The notes: generated by a model not told the origin, from the letters alone. A DNA stretch of 64,000 nucleotides from Allobosea sp035944375 (GCF_035944375.1 NZ_DASZBE010000030.1); one strand, 5' to 3'. Positions 9,081-19,045 are shown, numbered from the stretch's first letter. A program made the numbers and translations.

Positions 9081-9683
9081 ATGACCTTCTCCCCGTTCCG
9101 AAAAGTGTTTCAGGGTATCGCCGACCGGCGGCAGATGTTCCGCATGTTCGACCGCCACGCACAGCGGCTCGAGCGCAGCCAGCATGACGCCGGCTCGCTC
9201 TACGCCGGCGAATGGTTCGAGATCGGCCAAGCCGAGCACGACTATATGTTCGAGGCCCTGCCGCCAGTCATCTTGGCGGTCGATATGTTCGCGCTGCGCG
9301 AATTTCTGACCGGTTCGATCACAAGCGTTTTCTTCACATTGTGGATCGACGGCCGGGCTCGGTACTTCCACGGTTACTGCGATCTCGCCGACATCGATTC
9401 CGGCAGGCACATGCGCGAGGCGATCGTTGAGCGCGAAACCCGGCCGGTGCGGGCGATGACGCGGCAGGAGCGTCTGGAGCACATCTGGTCGAGCACCCAT
9501 GCCGACTATCGCGGCTATGCCGGCGAGCGCTGGCCCGCCCCCGACCGGGGCAAGCGCACGATTACCGTCTATGGCGGCCGGCAGGGAACGACTTTGAGGC
9601 TCCTCGACGGCCTGACGGACCAGGAGATCAGCGAAAAGCTCCCCGTGCATCTGCGCTATCTGCCCGACGCGATCGCGGCGTGA
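9081..9683 (+). CDS. DUF1419 domain protein
   Basis: A 200-residue protein that fits the DUF1419 family over its whole length. Recognisable blocks are the N-terminal FRMFDRHAQR, YAGEWFEI near residue 46, REFLTGSITSVFFTL near 73, ERLEHIWSSTHADYRGYAG near 133 and a C-terminal KLPVHLRYLPD. The molecular role is unknown; members occur almost only on plasmids and conjugative islands of Alphaproteobacteria. It is followed after 12 bases by the DUF3085 gene, so the two probably form one transcription unit. The 142-base leader upstream is GC-rich with inverted repeats (CCGGCCC and relatives). Confidence 0.8.
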   Translation: MTFSPFRKVFQGIADRRQMFRMFDRHAQRLERSQHDAGSLYAGEWFEIGQAEHDYMFEALPPVILAVDMFALREFLTGSITSVFFTLWIDGRARYFHGYCDLADIDSGRHMREAIVERETRPVRAMTRQERLEHIWSSTHADYRGYAGERWPAPDRGKRTITVYGGRQGTTLRLLDGLTDQEISEKLPVHLRYLPDAIAA

Positions 9684-9695
9684 TGGGCGCCGGCA

Positions 9696-10094
9696 ATGTT
9701 CAGCTTTTCCGTCACGGATGTCTGCGCCGTCATCACGCGCGGACGGATCGACGCCGTCCTCAATGGCGGCTTTCGCAATCCCCATTATGGCCTCGCCCCC
9801 GGGCAGGACGAACGACCGGGCGTGTGGCTGGTCGGCGATGAGGGCGTCTACATCATGTCCAACGGCAAGCTCGCCGAGGATCAGCGTCCACTCATCGTCT
9901 ACGCCCAGGAGTGCGATCCCAAGACCAATCCCGACTATTGGCACTACAAGCGTCAGCACTTTGGCGGCGATGACGGCGTCGAGTTCCTCGACGCAGCCGA
10001 GCTGGTGAAGCTGATCAATGCTGCGCGGTCGGCGACGCATCTCACGATCACGATGACCGACAGCGCCCTGTCGCTCGCCCTGGTCCGGCGCTGA
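9696..10094 (+). CDS. DUF3085 domain protein
   Basis: A small soluble protein of 132 residues matching DUF3085: N-terminal VTDVCAVITR, then PGVWLVGDEGVYIMSNG in the middle and a C-terminal segment ending in repeated Leu/Ser. The biochemical role is unknown. It follows the DUF1419 gene by 12 bases and precedes the large methylase-helicase, an arrangement often seen in alphaproteobacterial mobile elements. No signal peptide or cysteine cluster is present. Confidence 0.7.
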   Translation: MFSFSVTDVCAVITRGRIDAVLNGGFRNPHYGLAPGQDERPGVWLVGDEGVYIMSNGKLAEDQRPLIVYAQECDPKTNPDYWHYKRQHFGGDDGVEFLDAAELVKLINAARSATHLTITMTDSALSLALVRR

Positions 10095-10205
10095 TCCGCC
10101 GGCTGAACCACCCGCCCACCACCATCCATCGCCCGCGACCATCCCTCCCGTCGGACCTGATCCGGCGAGAGCGATGGCGCGTGCTCGAACTCAGGAGAAT
10201 TCGCC

Positions 10206-13200
10206 ATGGCGCAAGATCACCGCCTGAATCTCGATCCCTTCACCATCGACCTCTTCAACACCGCGCTCTCTTCGACCTTCAGCCTCGGCGTCACGGCCTT
10301 CGCCGCCGGCGGTCCGGCCAATGACGACGATGAGCCTGAGCCCACGCCGCCATCACCGGCGCAACGGATCGCTCCGCCCGCGCCACAGCCCCTGATCCGT
10401 CGCGGCGTCAATTTCGTTCTCGGTGGCGACCGTGGCCTGGCCGCGGGCTGGAAGGATCGCGCTCGCGACAGCATCGCGGCGATCCGGCTCGCCGCGCAGA
10501 TCGAAGCCGAGGAGCGGCCGGCGACGCCGGACGAGCAGCGCAGGCTGATCCGCTTCACCGGCTTTGGCGCATCCGACCTCGCCAATGGCGTCTTCCCGCG
10601 GCCAGGCGAGACTGCGTTCCGGAAGGGCTGGGAGACGATCGGCGGCGCGCTGCAGGATGCGGTCAGCGACGCCGACTACGCCTCGCTGGCGCGCTGCACG
10701 CAGTACGCCCATTTCACGCCGGAGTTCATCGTCCGGGCGATCTGGGCCGGCCTGCAGCGGCTCGGCTGGCGCGGCGGCCGCGTACTCGAACCCGGCATCG
10801 GCACCGGGCTGTTCGCAGCGCTCATGCCGGAAGCGTTTCGCGATTGCGCGCATGTCACCGGCGTCGAGCTCGATCCGATCACGGCGCGGATCGCCCGGCT
10901 ATTGCAGCCCCGCGCCCGCATCCTCACCGCGGACTTCGCGCGCACCGAGCTGCCTGTGAACTTCGATCTCGCCATCGGTAATCCGCCTTTTTCCGATCGC
11001 ACCGTCCGCTCCGACCGCGCCTATGGTTCGATGGGCTTGCGGCTGCACGACTACTTCATCGCGCGATCGATCGACCTGTTGAAGCCTGGCGGGCTTGCAG
11101 CCTTCGTCACCTCGCATGGCACGATGGACAAAGCGGACGCTTCGGCGCGCGAGCACATTGCTAATACCGCCGATCTCATCGCCGCCATCCGGATGCCGCA
11201 GGGAAGCTTCCGGGCCGACGCCGGGACGGACGTTGTCATCGACATCGTGTTTTTTCGTAAGCGCAAGCCCGGTGAGCCGGAAGGCGATCTGGCCTGGCTC
11301 GATCTTGAGGAGGTGCGGGCCGCCACAGCCGACGACCGCGCGATCCGCGTCAATCGCTGGTTCGCGCGCCACCCCGGCGTCGTGCTGGGCACGCACGCCC
11401 TCGCATCGGGGCCCTTCGGCGAGACCTATACCTGCATTCCACAGGCCGGCGTCGCGCTCGATGCCGCGCTGGACGCTTCCATCCAGCTCCTCCCGAAGAG
11501 CCTCTATGACGGTGAGCCGGAAGCTGTCGAGCTCGACGAAGGAGAAGCATCGGACGCGAATCTCGCATTGCCGCGGGAGGCGCGAGTCCGCGAGGGCAGC
11601 TACTTCGTTGATACGCGTCTCGGGCTGATGCAGCTCGTCGACGGCCAGCCGGTCGCGGTGAAGGTTCGAAAGGGTCGAAGCGCCGAGGGCGTCCCGGAAA
11701 GGCACGTCCGGATCATCCAGAAGCTGATCCCGATCCGAGACGCTGTGCGCGAGGTTCTCACGTGCCAGGAGCAGGACCGGCCTTGGAAGGATGCGCAGGT
11801 TCGTATGCGCATCGCCTGGTCGAGTTTTTTGCGGGAATTCGGCCCGATTAATCACACGACGGTCTCGATCTCGGAGGACGAGACGACCGGCGAGGTCCGC
11901 GAATCTCACCGCCGGCCGAACCTGCAGCCGTTTCTCGATGATCCCGATTGCTGGCTCGTCGCCTCGATCGAGGATTACGACCTCGATACCGATACGGCAA
12001 AGCCCGGTCCGCTGTTTAGCGAGCGCGTCATCGCGCCGCCTGCCGCGCCCGTCATCACCTGCGCCACGGACGCGCTTGCCGTCGTTCTGAACGAGCGCGG
12101 CCGGGTCGATCTCGAGCACATCGCCGAGCTGCTCCATCGGGATGTCGCCGACGTCGTCGCCGAGCTGGGCGACGCGATCTTTCAGAACCCGGCCGACGGT
12201 GCCTGGCAGATGACGGATGCCTATCTGTCGGGGCCGGTCCGCGACAAGCTGAAGGTGGCGGAGGCTGTAGCAGCGCTCGACCCCGCTTTTGAGCGCAATG
12301 TCCGCGCGCTGGCCGCGGTCCAGCCGGCCGATCTCGGGCCGTCCGACATCACCGCGCGTCTCGGCGCGCCATGGATCCCAGCGTCCGATGTCGTCGCCTT
12401 CGTCAAGGAGACGATGAGCGCGGAGATAACGATCCGCCACATGCCGGAACTGGCGTCATGGACGGTAGATGCGCGCCAGCTTGCCTGGCTGGCCGCAGGA
12501 ACGTCCGATTGGGGCACGGGCCGTCGCCATGCCGGCGAGCTGCTGACCGACGCGCTGAACAGCCGCATCCCGCAGATCTTCGACATTGTGAAGGAGGGCG
12601 GCAGCGAGCGACGCGTGCTCAACGTCGTCGATACCGAGGCCGCCAAGGAGAAGCTGCACAAGATCAAAATCGCCTTCCAAACATGGGTCTGGTCCGATCC
12701 GGACCGGATCGACCGGCTGGCGCGAGTCTACAATGACCGCTTCAACAACATTGCGCCGCGCGCCTTCAACGGCTCGCATCTGAATCTGCCCGGCGCGAGC
12801 GGCGCCTTCACCCTCTATCCACACCAGAAGCGCGGCATCTGGCGGATCGTCGCGACTGGGTCGACCTATCTCGCCCACGCGGTCGGCGCCGGAAAGACCA
12901 TGACCTTTGCTGCCGCCGTAATGGAGCAGCGTCGGCTCGGGCTGATCGCCAAGGCCATGCTGGTCGTGCCCGGCCATTGCCTGGCGCAGGTCGCGCGGGA
13001 GTTTTTGGCGCTCTACCCGAACGCCCGCATCCTCGTCGCCGACGAGAGCAATTTTACCAAGGAGAAGCGCCACCGCTTTCTGGCGCGCGCTGCGACCGCG
13101 ACCTGGGACGCGATCATCATCACGCATTCGGCGTTCCGCTTCATCGACGTGCCGTCCGCCTTCGAGCAGCAGATGATCCAGGACGAACTCGAACTGTATG

Positions 13201-15305
13201 GGAGCCTCTTGACGAGGGTCGAGACCGACGACCGCGTCTTGCGCAAGCGGCTCGAACGCCTGAAAGAGGGCTTGAAGGAGCGGCTTGAGGCGCTGGCGAC
13301 CCGCAAGGACGATCTATTGACGATCTCGGAGCTTGGCATCGACCAGATCATCGTCGACGAGGCGCAGGAGTTCCGAAAGCTCTCCTTCGCCACCAACATG
13401 TCGACGCTGAAGGGCGTCGATCCCAACGGCTCGCAGCGCGCTTGGGACCTCTATGTGAAGTCCCGCTTCGTTGAGACGAAGAACCCGGGCAGGGCGCTCG
13501 TGCTGGCGTCGGGGACGCCGATCACCAACACGCTCGGCGAGATGTTCTCGGTGCAGCGCCTGATGGACCATGCCGCGCTGCGGCAGCGCGGGCTGCACGA
13601 GTTCGACGCCTGGGCCTCGACCTTCGGCGACACCACCACCGAACTCGAGCTGCAGCCATCTGGCAAATACAAGCCGGTCTCGCGCTTCGCGAGCTTCGTC
13701 AACGTGCCCGAACTCATCGCCATGTTCCGCTCCTTCGCGGACGTCGTGCTGCCCGACGACCTGCGGCGCTATGTGAAGGTGCCGGCGATCTCGACTGGCC
13801 GTCGTCAGATCCTGACCTCAAAGCCGACGCCGGCTTTCCGGGCCTATCAGAGCCTGCTCGACGAACGCATCAAGGCGATCGAGATGCGCGACCGACCGCC
13901 GGAGCCCGGCGACGACATCCTGCTCTCGGTCATCACCGACGGCCGCCACGCCGCGATCGACCTGCGCCTCGTCGATCTCGACAACGACAACGAGCCGGAG
14001 AATAAGCTGAACCTCTTGATTGGGAACGCTTTGCGCGTCTGGCGGGAGACCACGGGCGCAACCTATGTCCGGACTGACGGCAAGCCGTATGAGGTCACCG
14101 GCGCCGCGCAGATGATTTTCTCCGACCTCGGCACGATCAACGTCGAGAAGAGCCGGGGGTTTTCTGCCTATCGCTGGATCCGCGACGAGTTGGTCCGACG
14201 CGGCGTGCCGCCCTCCGAAATCGCTTTCATGCAGGATTTTAAGAAGTCGGAAGCCAAGCAGCGGCTGTTCGGCGATGTCCGGGCCGGCAAGGTGCGCTTT
14301 CTGATCGGCTCGTCGGAAACGATGGGTACTGGTGTCAATGCGCAACTCCGCCTGAAAGCGTTGCACCATCTCGATGTGCCATGGCTGCCGTCGCAGATAG
14401 AGCAGCGGGAAGGCCGGATCGTACGGCAGGGCAACCAGCATGACGAAGTCGACATCTTCGCCTATGCGACGCAAGGCTCGCTCGACGCCACGATGTGGCA
14501 GAACAATGAGCGCAAGGCCCGCTTCATCGCTGCGGCGCTCTCTGGCGACACTTCGATCCGTCGGTTGGAGGATCTGGGCGAGGGCCAGGCCAGCCAGTTC
14601 GCCATGGCAAAGGCGATCGCGTCGGGCGATCAGCGGCTGATGCAGAAGGCCGGGCTGGAGGCCGAGATCGCCCGCCTCGAGCGTCTGCGTGCCGCACATC
14701 AGGACGATCAGTTCGCCGTGCGCCGCCAGCTTCGCGATGCCGAACGGGATAGCGCGGTCTCGACCCGCCGGATTGACGAGATTGGGCGCGACATCGAGCG
14801 CCTCGTGCCGACGGCCGCCGACGCCTTCGCGATGACCGTGGCGGGGAAGGCTTATGTGGAGCGTAAGGAGGCCGGTCGCGCCTTGCTCAAGGAGATCTTG
14901 ACCCTCGTGCAGATGCGGCAGGAGGGCGATTTGACCATCGCCACGGTCGGCGGGTTCGACCTGGAGTTCAGCGGCGAGCGCGGCGGACGCGACGGCTATC
15001 GCTATGAGACGATGTTGCTTCGCACTGGCGCTGAGCACGAGATCGATCTGCCAGTCACGGTGACGCCGCTCGGCGCCGTGTCGCGGCTCGAACACGCACT
15101 CGGGGATTTTGAGGGCGAGCGGGAAAGGTATCGGCAGCGTCTCGCGGAGGCTCAACGCAGGCTGACGTCGTATCGGTCGCGCGAGGGGGGCACGTTCGCC
15201 TTCGGCGAGGAGCTGGCGGAGAAGCGCCGACAGTTGGTCGAGATCGAAACAGCGCTGGCCAGCAATATGGACGTACCCGATGCGATGAAGACGGCCGCAG
15301 CTTGA
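10206..15305 (+). CDS. N6-adenine methylase-SF2 helicase fusion (DarB-like)
   Basis: A 1699-residue protein fusing a DNA methyltransferase-like domain to a superfamily 2 helicase. The N-terminal part has the AdoMet-binding region VLEPGIGTGLFAA near residue 198 and the catalytic GNPPF near 258. The helicase part has YPHQKRGIW near 872, the Walker-type AVGAGKT near 895, IIVDEAQEF near 1049, SGTPITNT near 1103 and the arginine-finger motif REGRIVRQGN near 1400. A coiled coil closes the protein. Phage P1 DarB has a comparable layout and protects incoming DNA from restriction. That role is an inference here; a part in mobile-element DNA processing is equally possible. The start follows an AGGAGAA ribosome site. 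Confidence 0.85.
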   Translation: MAQDHRLNLDPFTIDLFNTALSSTFSLGVTAFAAGGPANDDDEPEPTPPSPAQRIAPPAPQPLIRRGVNFVLGGDRGLAAGWKDRARDSIAAIRLAAQIEAEERPATPDEQRRLIRFTGFGASDLANGVFPRPGETAFRKGWETIGGALQDAVSDADYASLARCTQYAHFTPEFIVRAIWAGLQRLGWRGGRVLEPGIGTGLFAALMPEAFRDCAHVTGVELDPITARIARLLQPRARILTADFARTELPVNFDLAIGNPPFSDRTVRSDRAYGSMGLRLHDYFIARSIDLLKPGGLAAFVTSHGTMDKADASAREHIANTADLIAAIRMPQGSFRADAGTDVVIDIVFFRKRKPGEPEGDLAWLDLEEVRAATADDRAIRVNRWFARHPGVVLGTHALASGPFGETYTCIPQAGVALDAALDASIQLLPKSLYDGEPEAVELDEGEASDANLALPREARVREGSYFVDTRLGLMQLVDGQPVAVKVRKGRSAEGVPERHVRIIQKLIPIRDAVREVLTCQEQDRPWKDAQVRMRIAWSSFLREFGPINHTTVSISEDETTGEVRESHRRPNLQPFLDDPDCWLVASIEDYDLDTDTAKPGPLFSERVIAPPAAPVITCATDALAVVLNERGRVDLEHIAELLHRDVADVVAELGDAIFQNPADGAWQMTDAYLSGPVRDKLKVAEAVAALDPAFERNVRALAAVQPADLGPSDITARLGAPWIPASDVVAFVKETMSAEITIRHMPELASWTVDARQLAWLAAGTSDWGTGRRHAGELLTDALNSRIPQIFDIVKEGGSERRVLNVVDTEAAKEKLHKIKIAFQTWVWSDPDRIDRLARVYNDRFNNIAPRAFNGSHLNLPGASGAFTLYPHQKRGIWRIVATGSTYLAHAVGAGKTMTFAAAVMEQRRLGLIAKAMLVVPGHCLAQVAREFLALYPNARILVADESNFTKEKRHRFLARAATATWDAIIITHSAFRFIDVPSAFEQQMIQDELELYGSLLTRVETDDRVLRKRLERLKEGLKERLEALATRKDDLLTISELGIDQIIVDEAQEFRKLSFATNMSTLKGVDPNGSQRAWDLYVKSRFVETKNPGRALVLASGTPITNTLGEMFSVQRLMDHAALRQRGLHEFDAWASTFGDTTTELELQPSGKYKPVSRFASFVNVPELIAMFRSFADVVLPDDLRRYVKVPAISTGRRQILTSKPTPAFRAYQSLLDERIKAIEMRDRPPEPGDDILLSVITDGRHAAIDLRLVDLDNDNEPENKLNLLIGNALRVWRETTGATYVRTDGKPYEVTGAAQMIFSDLGTINVEKSRGFSAYRWIRDELVRRGVPPSEIAFMQDFKKSEAKQRLFGDVRAGKVRFLIGSSETMGTGVNAQLRLKALHHLDVPWLPSQIEQREGRIVRQGNQHDEVDIFAYATQGSLDATMWQNNERKARFIAAALSGDTSIRRLEDLGEGQASQFAMAKAIASGDQRLMQKAGLEAEIARLERLRAAHQDDQFAVRRQLRDAERDSAVSTRRIDEIGRDIERLVPTAADAFAMTVAGKAYVERKEAGRALLKEILTLVQMRQEGDLTIATVGGFDLEFSGERGGRDGYRYETMLLRTGAEHEIDLPVTVTPLGAVSRLEHALGDFEGERERYRQRLAEAQRRLTSYRSREGGTFAFGEELAEKRRQLVEIETALASNMDVPDAMKTAAA

Positions 15306-15576
15306 TCTGAGAGGAAGGACGGAAAGCGGACGAGGGGGGAAAATGAACCTTGCTCGCCGACCGGCCATTCCGGTGACGCTGACGCTCAACCGCCGCCGTC
15401 GCGATTCCGGCCCGTCGTCCTTCGCAGGGCTTTTGCCCCGCTCGTCCGGCCGGGCCGAGATGCTCGGCCGCAGTTGCACCGGCCTGTCCGCTCCGCAGGC
15501 TGGGAGAGGTCTTCGGGAAGAAGACTGAACCGGACAGGTCGAGGCCATGTCCTGCACCCTCTGAAGGAGCTTCCCC
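15306..15576 (+). other. Long GC-rich leader with stem-loop before ParB-like gene
   Basis: 271 bases with no convincing gene; a 61-codon frame from 15343 is low-complexity. The stem-loop GCAGGGC-TTTT-GCCCCGC near 15425-15442 is embedded in a block (GTCCTTCGCAGGGCTT) that recurs at 19276 before another backbone gene. An AAGGAG ribosome site closes the leader. It may be a regulatory untranslated leader. Confidence 0.4.
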
Positions 15577-17268
15577 ATGCATCTCATGAAAGTCGATCCG
15601 CGCGCGCTGAAGGAGAATTCCGATCGCTCGCGTCAGACCAAATCCACCCCGCAGGCTGACGCGTTGCTGCTGGCGACGATCAAGGCGGTCGGCCTCGTCC
15701 AGCCGCCGGTGATCGCGCCGCAGACCGATGGCGGCAATGGCTACATCATCGATTCCGGGCATCGCCGGGTGAAGCAGGCGATCGCGGCCGGGTTGGAAGA
15801 AATCGACGTGCTCGTTGTCGATGCCGCCAACGACAACGGCGCCATGCGCAGCATGGTCGAGAACATCGCCCGCGAGCCGTTGAACCCGGTCGATCAGTGG
15901 CGTGCGATCGAGCGTCTCGTCGCGCTCGGCTGGACGGAAGAAGCGATCGGCATCGCGCTCGCACTGCCGGTGCGCCAGATCAAGAAGCTCAGGCTGCTGG
16001 CGAACGTGCTGCCTGCGATGCTCGACCACATGGCGAAGGGCGATATGCCCAACGAGCAGCAACTGCGCGCGATCGCGGCAGCCAACCTCGACGAGCAGCG
16101 CGACATCTGGAAGGCGCAGAAACCGAAGAAGGGCGATCCACAGGTCTCTTGGTGGAGCGTGGCGAACGCTCTGTCGAAGAAGTGCATGTATGCGCGCGAC
16201 GCGAGTTTTGGCGACGATCTCGCACAGGCCTACGGCATCTCCTGGGTTGAAGACCTGTTCGCACCGGCCGACGAGGACAGCCGCTACACCACCAATGTCG
16301 AACGGTTCCTCGGCGCGCAGCAGGAATGGATGACCATCCACCTGCCTAAGCGCGGCGTCATCACCGACGTCAACAACTATGGCCAGGTTGTGCTGCCGCC
16401 GAAGGCCGAGCGGGTCTATGGCAAGCCGGGCAAGAGCGATCGCACCGCGATGTATCTCGACCGCGAGGGCAAGGTGCAGAGCGTAAACTTTCGGCTGCCG
16501 GAGCCGAAGAAGAGCAAGGGCGCGGACGACGCGGAGGGCGAGGATGCGATCGTCATGCCGAAGCCCCGGCCGGACGTGACACGCAAGGGCGTCGAGATGA
16601 TCGGCGACCTTCGCACGGACGCCCTGCACGAGGCGTTGGCCCGAGCGCCGATCGAGGACGACACGCTGATGGCGCTGCTCGTGCTCGCGCTCGCCGGTCG
16701 CAACATTTCGGTCCAGTCGGGCGCGTCCGACGACGTCTACGGGTTTGCCCGGATGGCGCGTCATGCCGTGCAACTGGTCGATGGCGACGGCAAGGTCGCC
16801 TTCGACCGGGACACGCTGCGCGTCGCGGCCCGGTCTGCCCTGATCGATGTCCTCTCGGCTCGCGAGAACCGGACCAAAAGCGGCATCGTCGCGCGCCTTG
16901 CCGGCGACGCGATCGGCGCGGACGGGTTCCTGCCAACCATGGGCACGGACGAGTTTCTGTCCTGCCTGTCGCGCCAGGCGCTGGAGCGCTCCTGCAAGGA
17001 CACGCCCGTGCTTCCCCGCGCCCGGGTCAAGGATACACGCGCCGCTCTCGTCGAGCATTTCAAAGAGCAGCGCTTCGTTCATCCGTCGGCGGCGTTCGCG
17101 CCGACAGCGGCCGAGGTCGCGAGCTGGCGCTCGAAGAGCGTGGTCGGCGCGGATGAGGACGCCGACGTCACGGCGGGCGATGCTGATATCGGGTCCGGTG
17201 ATGTGGCTGCACTCGACAACATCGATCTCGACGCCGTCGATGAGGCCTACCGGGTCGCGGCGGAATAG
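15577..17268 (+). CDS. ParB/RepB/Spo0J-domain plasmid protein
   Basis: A 563-residue protein with an N-terminal ParB-type domain: QPPVIAP, IDSGHRRVKQAIAAGL near residue 50 (the CTP-binding GHRR box) and MVENIAREPLNP near 92, then a predicted helix-turn-helix (GWTEEAIGIALALPVRQIKK). The remaining 400 residues are not a classical partition C-terminus. Proteins of this layout are common in alphaproteobacterial islands next to DUF1419 and DarB-like genes and are separate from the true partition gene, which here is the ParB at 23533. It may bind element DNA or act as a nuclease-like accessory. A strong terminator hairpin follows the stop. Confidence 0.75.
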   Translation: MHLMKVDPRALKENSDRSRQTKSTPQADALLLATIKAVGLVQPPVIAPQTDGGNGYIIDSGHRRVKQAIAAGLEEIDVLVVDAANDNGAMRSMVENIAREPLNPVDQWRAIERLVALGWTEEAIGIALALPVRQIKKLRLLANVLPAMLDHMAKGDMPNEQQLRAIAAANLDEQRDIWKAQKPKKGDPQVSWWSVANALSKKCMYARDASFGDDLAQAYGISWVEDLFAPADEDSRYTTNVERFLGAQQEWMTIHLPKRGVITDVNNYGQVVLPPKAERVYGKPGKSDRTAMYLDREGKVQSVNFRLPEPKKSKGADDAEGEDAIVMPKPRPDVTRKGVEMIGDLRTDALHEALARAPIEDDTLMALLVLALAGRNISVQSGASDDVYGFARMARHAVQLVDGDGKVAFDRDTLRVAARSALIDVLSARENRTKSGIVARLAGDAIGADGFLPTMGTDEFLSCLSRQALERSCKDTPVLPRARVKDTRAALVEHFKEQRFVHPSAAFAPTAAEVASWRSKSVVGADEDADVTAGDADIGSGDVAALDNIDLDAVDEAYRVAAE

Positions 17269-17301
17269 CCCCGACCTCCTCACTCATTTCCGATCGACCT
17301 C

Positions 17302-17338
17302 CCGCCGCCGGCCTCGTGCCGGCGGCGGTTTCGTTTCC
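17302..17338 (+). terminator. Intrinsic terminator after ParB-like gene
   Basis: The stem CCGCCGCCGGC with GCCGGCGGCGG (11 perfect base pairs, 302-312 with 318-328) has loop CTCGT and is followed by TTTCGTTTC. It lies 34 bases after the stop codon of the ParB-domain gene. Confidence 0.75.
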
Positions 17339-17355
17339 ACGCAACGCCATCACGG

Positions 17356-17748
17356 ATGGACAACATGTACGCGCACGCAATACACGATCATGCACCCATC
17401 GGCTCGACCATCGCCTGGTCCGACGGCACGCCGCGGCCGCCGGAGCGCTTCACCAAAAAACTCGCGACTTGGCAGACCAGCAACGGCAAGGGCCGCTTGA
17501 TCCGGAAGCAGCCTGGCAGGAGCATGGGCAATCTCAGCCTGTCCGCCAGCTTCACCCTGCACGAGGCCGATTTCGGCACTGGGGGCGTGGTCGCGATTCG
17601 GGTCCATCGCACCTTCTCGCTGGACTCGAGCCTGCACTTCAGCGTGGTCGAGCGCCCGGCGATCGGGTCGGTGCGCGTGTTCGACCGGGCCGGCGAGGAT
17701 GCCGAGCTTGTCCATCTCGCGTCAAACCTCGCGGCGGCGAAGGAATGA
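17356..17748 (+). CDS. Hypothetical plasmid-type protein (130 aa)
   Basis: A soluble basic protein with no motif I recognise. It starts MDNMYAHAIHDH and contains GSTIAWSDGTPRPPERFTK and a beta-rich middle part (MGNLSLSASFTLHEADFG). There is no signal peptide or cysteine. It sits between the terminator after the ParB-like gene and the DUF7007-like gene, all on the + strand. Codon usage and GC are like its neighbours. It is probably one of the conserved unknown genes of this backbone; no function can be assigned. Confidence 0.6.
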   Translation: MDNMYAHAIHDHAPIGSTIAWSDGTPRPPERFTKKLATWQTSNGKGRLIRKQPGRSMGNLSLSASFTLHEADFGTGGVVAIRVHRTFSLDSSLHFSVVERPAIGSVRVFDRAGEDAELVHLASNLAAAKE

Positions 17749-17834
17749 CTCTCTCGTCATGGCTATCCGCGCGCCGCGCTTCAGGAGGTCACGGCAGACG
17801 AGGTTGGCGCCGCGGTCGTCGAGGGGAGGGCGGC

Positions 17835-18722
17835 ATGACCGATGTGCTCGCTTGCGACGCTACCGCTGCAACGCCTGAAACCCCGGAGACCGAGTTTGGC
17901 CATTCGACAGAAGGCTTTCCGGTCGCCCGGGTGGTCGGCGCCGGCTTCGCCATGCTGCCGGCGCACGACGGCGGTCATTATCTCGCGACGGGCTGGCGGA
18001 TTGCGCGCCCACTCGCCGAATGGCGTCGATCCGACCTTTTCGGCCATTCCGGCAGCCTGGGGAATGAGGCCGCGTTTCGCGCCAAGGTTCTGGAGCATGC
18101 TGAGCATCTTCGCGAGAAGCGGGCTCTTGGTCGAACGGAGATTCGCAGCAGGTCGCAGACGCCATGGGGCGTCTCCCAGGGCGCGACGGTCTACGCCGAG
18201 GGCGTCGAATCGCATTCCACCGGCCGACATGGCGGCTTCAAGCTCTCGGCCGAGCGCAATCGAAAGGTTCATGCGCTGTTGCGCGCGGAAGTCGGCTGGT
18301 ACGAGGAGGACTGCGCCTGGGCGATCGTCGCCATCACCTTCCCCCACCTCTTCACAGGCTTCGAGCGGCGCTGCGCCGAGCGGTCGGTTAAGGATAGTTG
18401 GCCCGATGCGTGGGAGGCGATCTTCGGCGTCGTGCTGGGACCGAGTGAATCCTATGAGAAGGACCGGCGGGCTTTCCACGAAGCGCATGCCGGCGACTGG
18501 ATAGTGGTCTCGGCCGTCGCGTCCGAACATCACAAAGGGTTTGTTGAATGCGTCGCCACGCCAGGCGGCCGGCGCGGCGCCGGGACCGAAGAGCGCCGCT
18601 TTCTCGTTCCGGCCCACGAGTACACGGTAGGCCGGCTCGGCTTCGTCATCGATCCATCCCGTCACGCTGTCTATGCCGGGCCTTCCAGCGTCATCGGCTG
18701 GCAGCGAGGGACGTCGTCGTGA
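17835..18722 (+). CDS. DUF7007-like plasmid protein
   Basis: A 295-residue soluble protein. The block from about residue 110 (WGVSQGATVYAEGV, HSTGRHGGFKLSAERN, then GWYEEDCAWAIVA) is the pattern I associate with the DUF7007 family of plasmid and island proteins, so it is named with moderate confidence. The start follows a GAGGGGAGGG ribosome site. Its stop overlaps the ATG of the next small gene (TGATG), so the two are translationally coupled. The function is unknown. Confidence 0.6.
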   Translation: MTDVLACDATAATPETPETEFGHSTEGFPVARVVGAGFAMLPAHDGGHYLATGWRIARPLAEWRRSDLFGHSGSLGNEAAFRAKVLEHAEHLREKRALGRTEIRSRSQTPWGVSQGATVYAEGVESHSTGRHGGFKLSAERNRKVHALLRAEVGWYEEDCAWAIVAITFPHLFTGFERRCAERSVKDSWPDAWEAIFGVVLGPSESYEKDRRAFHEAHAGDWIVVSAVASEHHKGFVECVATPGGRRGAGTEERRFLVPAHEYTVGRLGFVIDPSRHAVYAGPSSVIGWQRGTSS

Positions 18723-19045
18723 TGATCGCGCCTGAGACGTTCGCGCAGCTTACTCGCATGGAGGAAGCGCGCCGGCAGGTCCAACGCCAGCTCGAGTTGA
18801 TTGACCGGCAGATTGCGCGTCGAGCGGCTGCGCTAGTCCCACAGCAGCGCAAGCGCCATGTCGATCGGCGAGGAAGATCGTCCGACGCTTGCATGGTGCT
18901 GGAACGCTACCGCTCGACCCTTGCCGCGCTGACAGCCGAGCGTCAGCCGGAGATCGATGCAATGTCGCGCAAACTTGCGCGGCAGGACCAGGCCATCGCC
19001 GCCCATCACGAGCGTCAGCAGATTGCGCTTTCGCGCGCGGCATGA
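18722..19045 (+). CDS. Small coiled-coil hypothetical protein (107 aa)
   Basis: An almost entirely helical, Arg/Gln/Ala-rich protein: MEEARRQVQRQLELIDRQI and later LARQDQAIAAHHERQQ suggest two coiled-coil helices separated by a basic linker (QQRKRHVDRRGR). The ATG overlaps the stop of the DUF7007-like gene by one base. No catalytic motif is visible. It may be a structural or DNA-binding accessory of the gene before it; that is an inference from coupling only. Confidence 0.6.
   Translation: MIAPETFAQLTRMEEARRQVQRQLELIDRQIARRAAALVPQQRKRHVDRRGRSSDACMVLERYRSTLAALTAERQPEIDAMSRKLARQDQAIAAHHERQQIALSRAA

Noticed and set aside
15343..15528. 61-codon frame between the methylase-helicase and the ParB-like gene
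   Set aside because: Arg/Ser-rich low-complexity translation, inside a leader that carries a stem-loop repeated at 19276.
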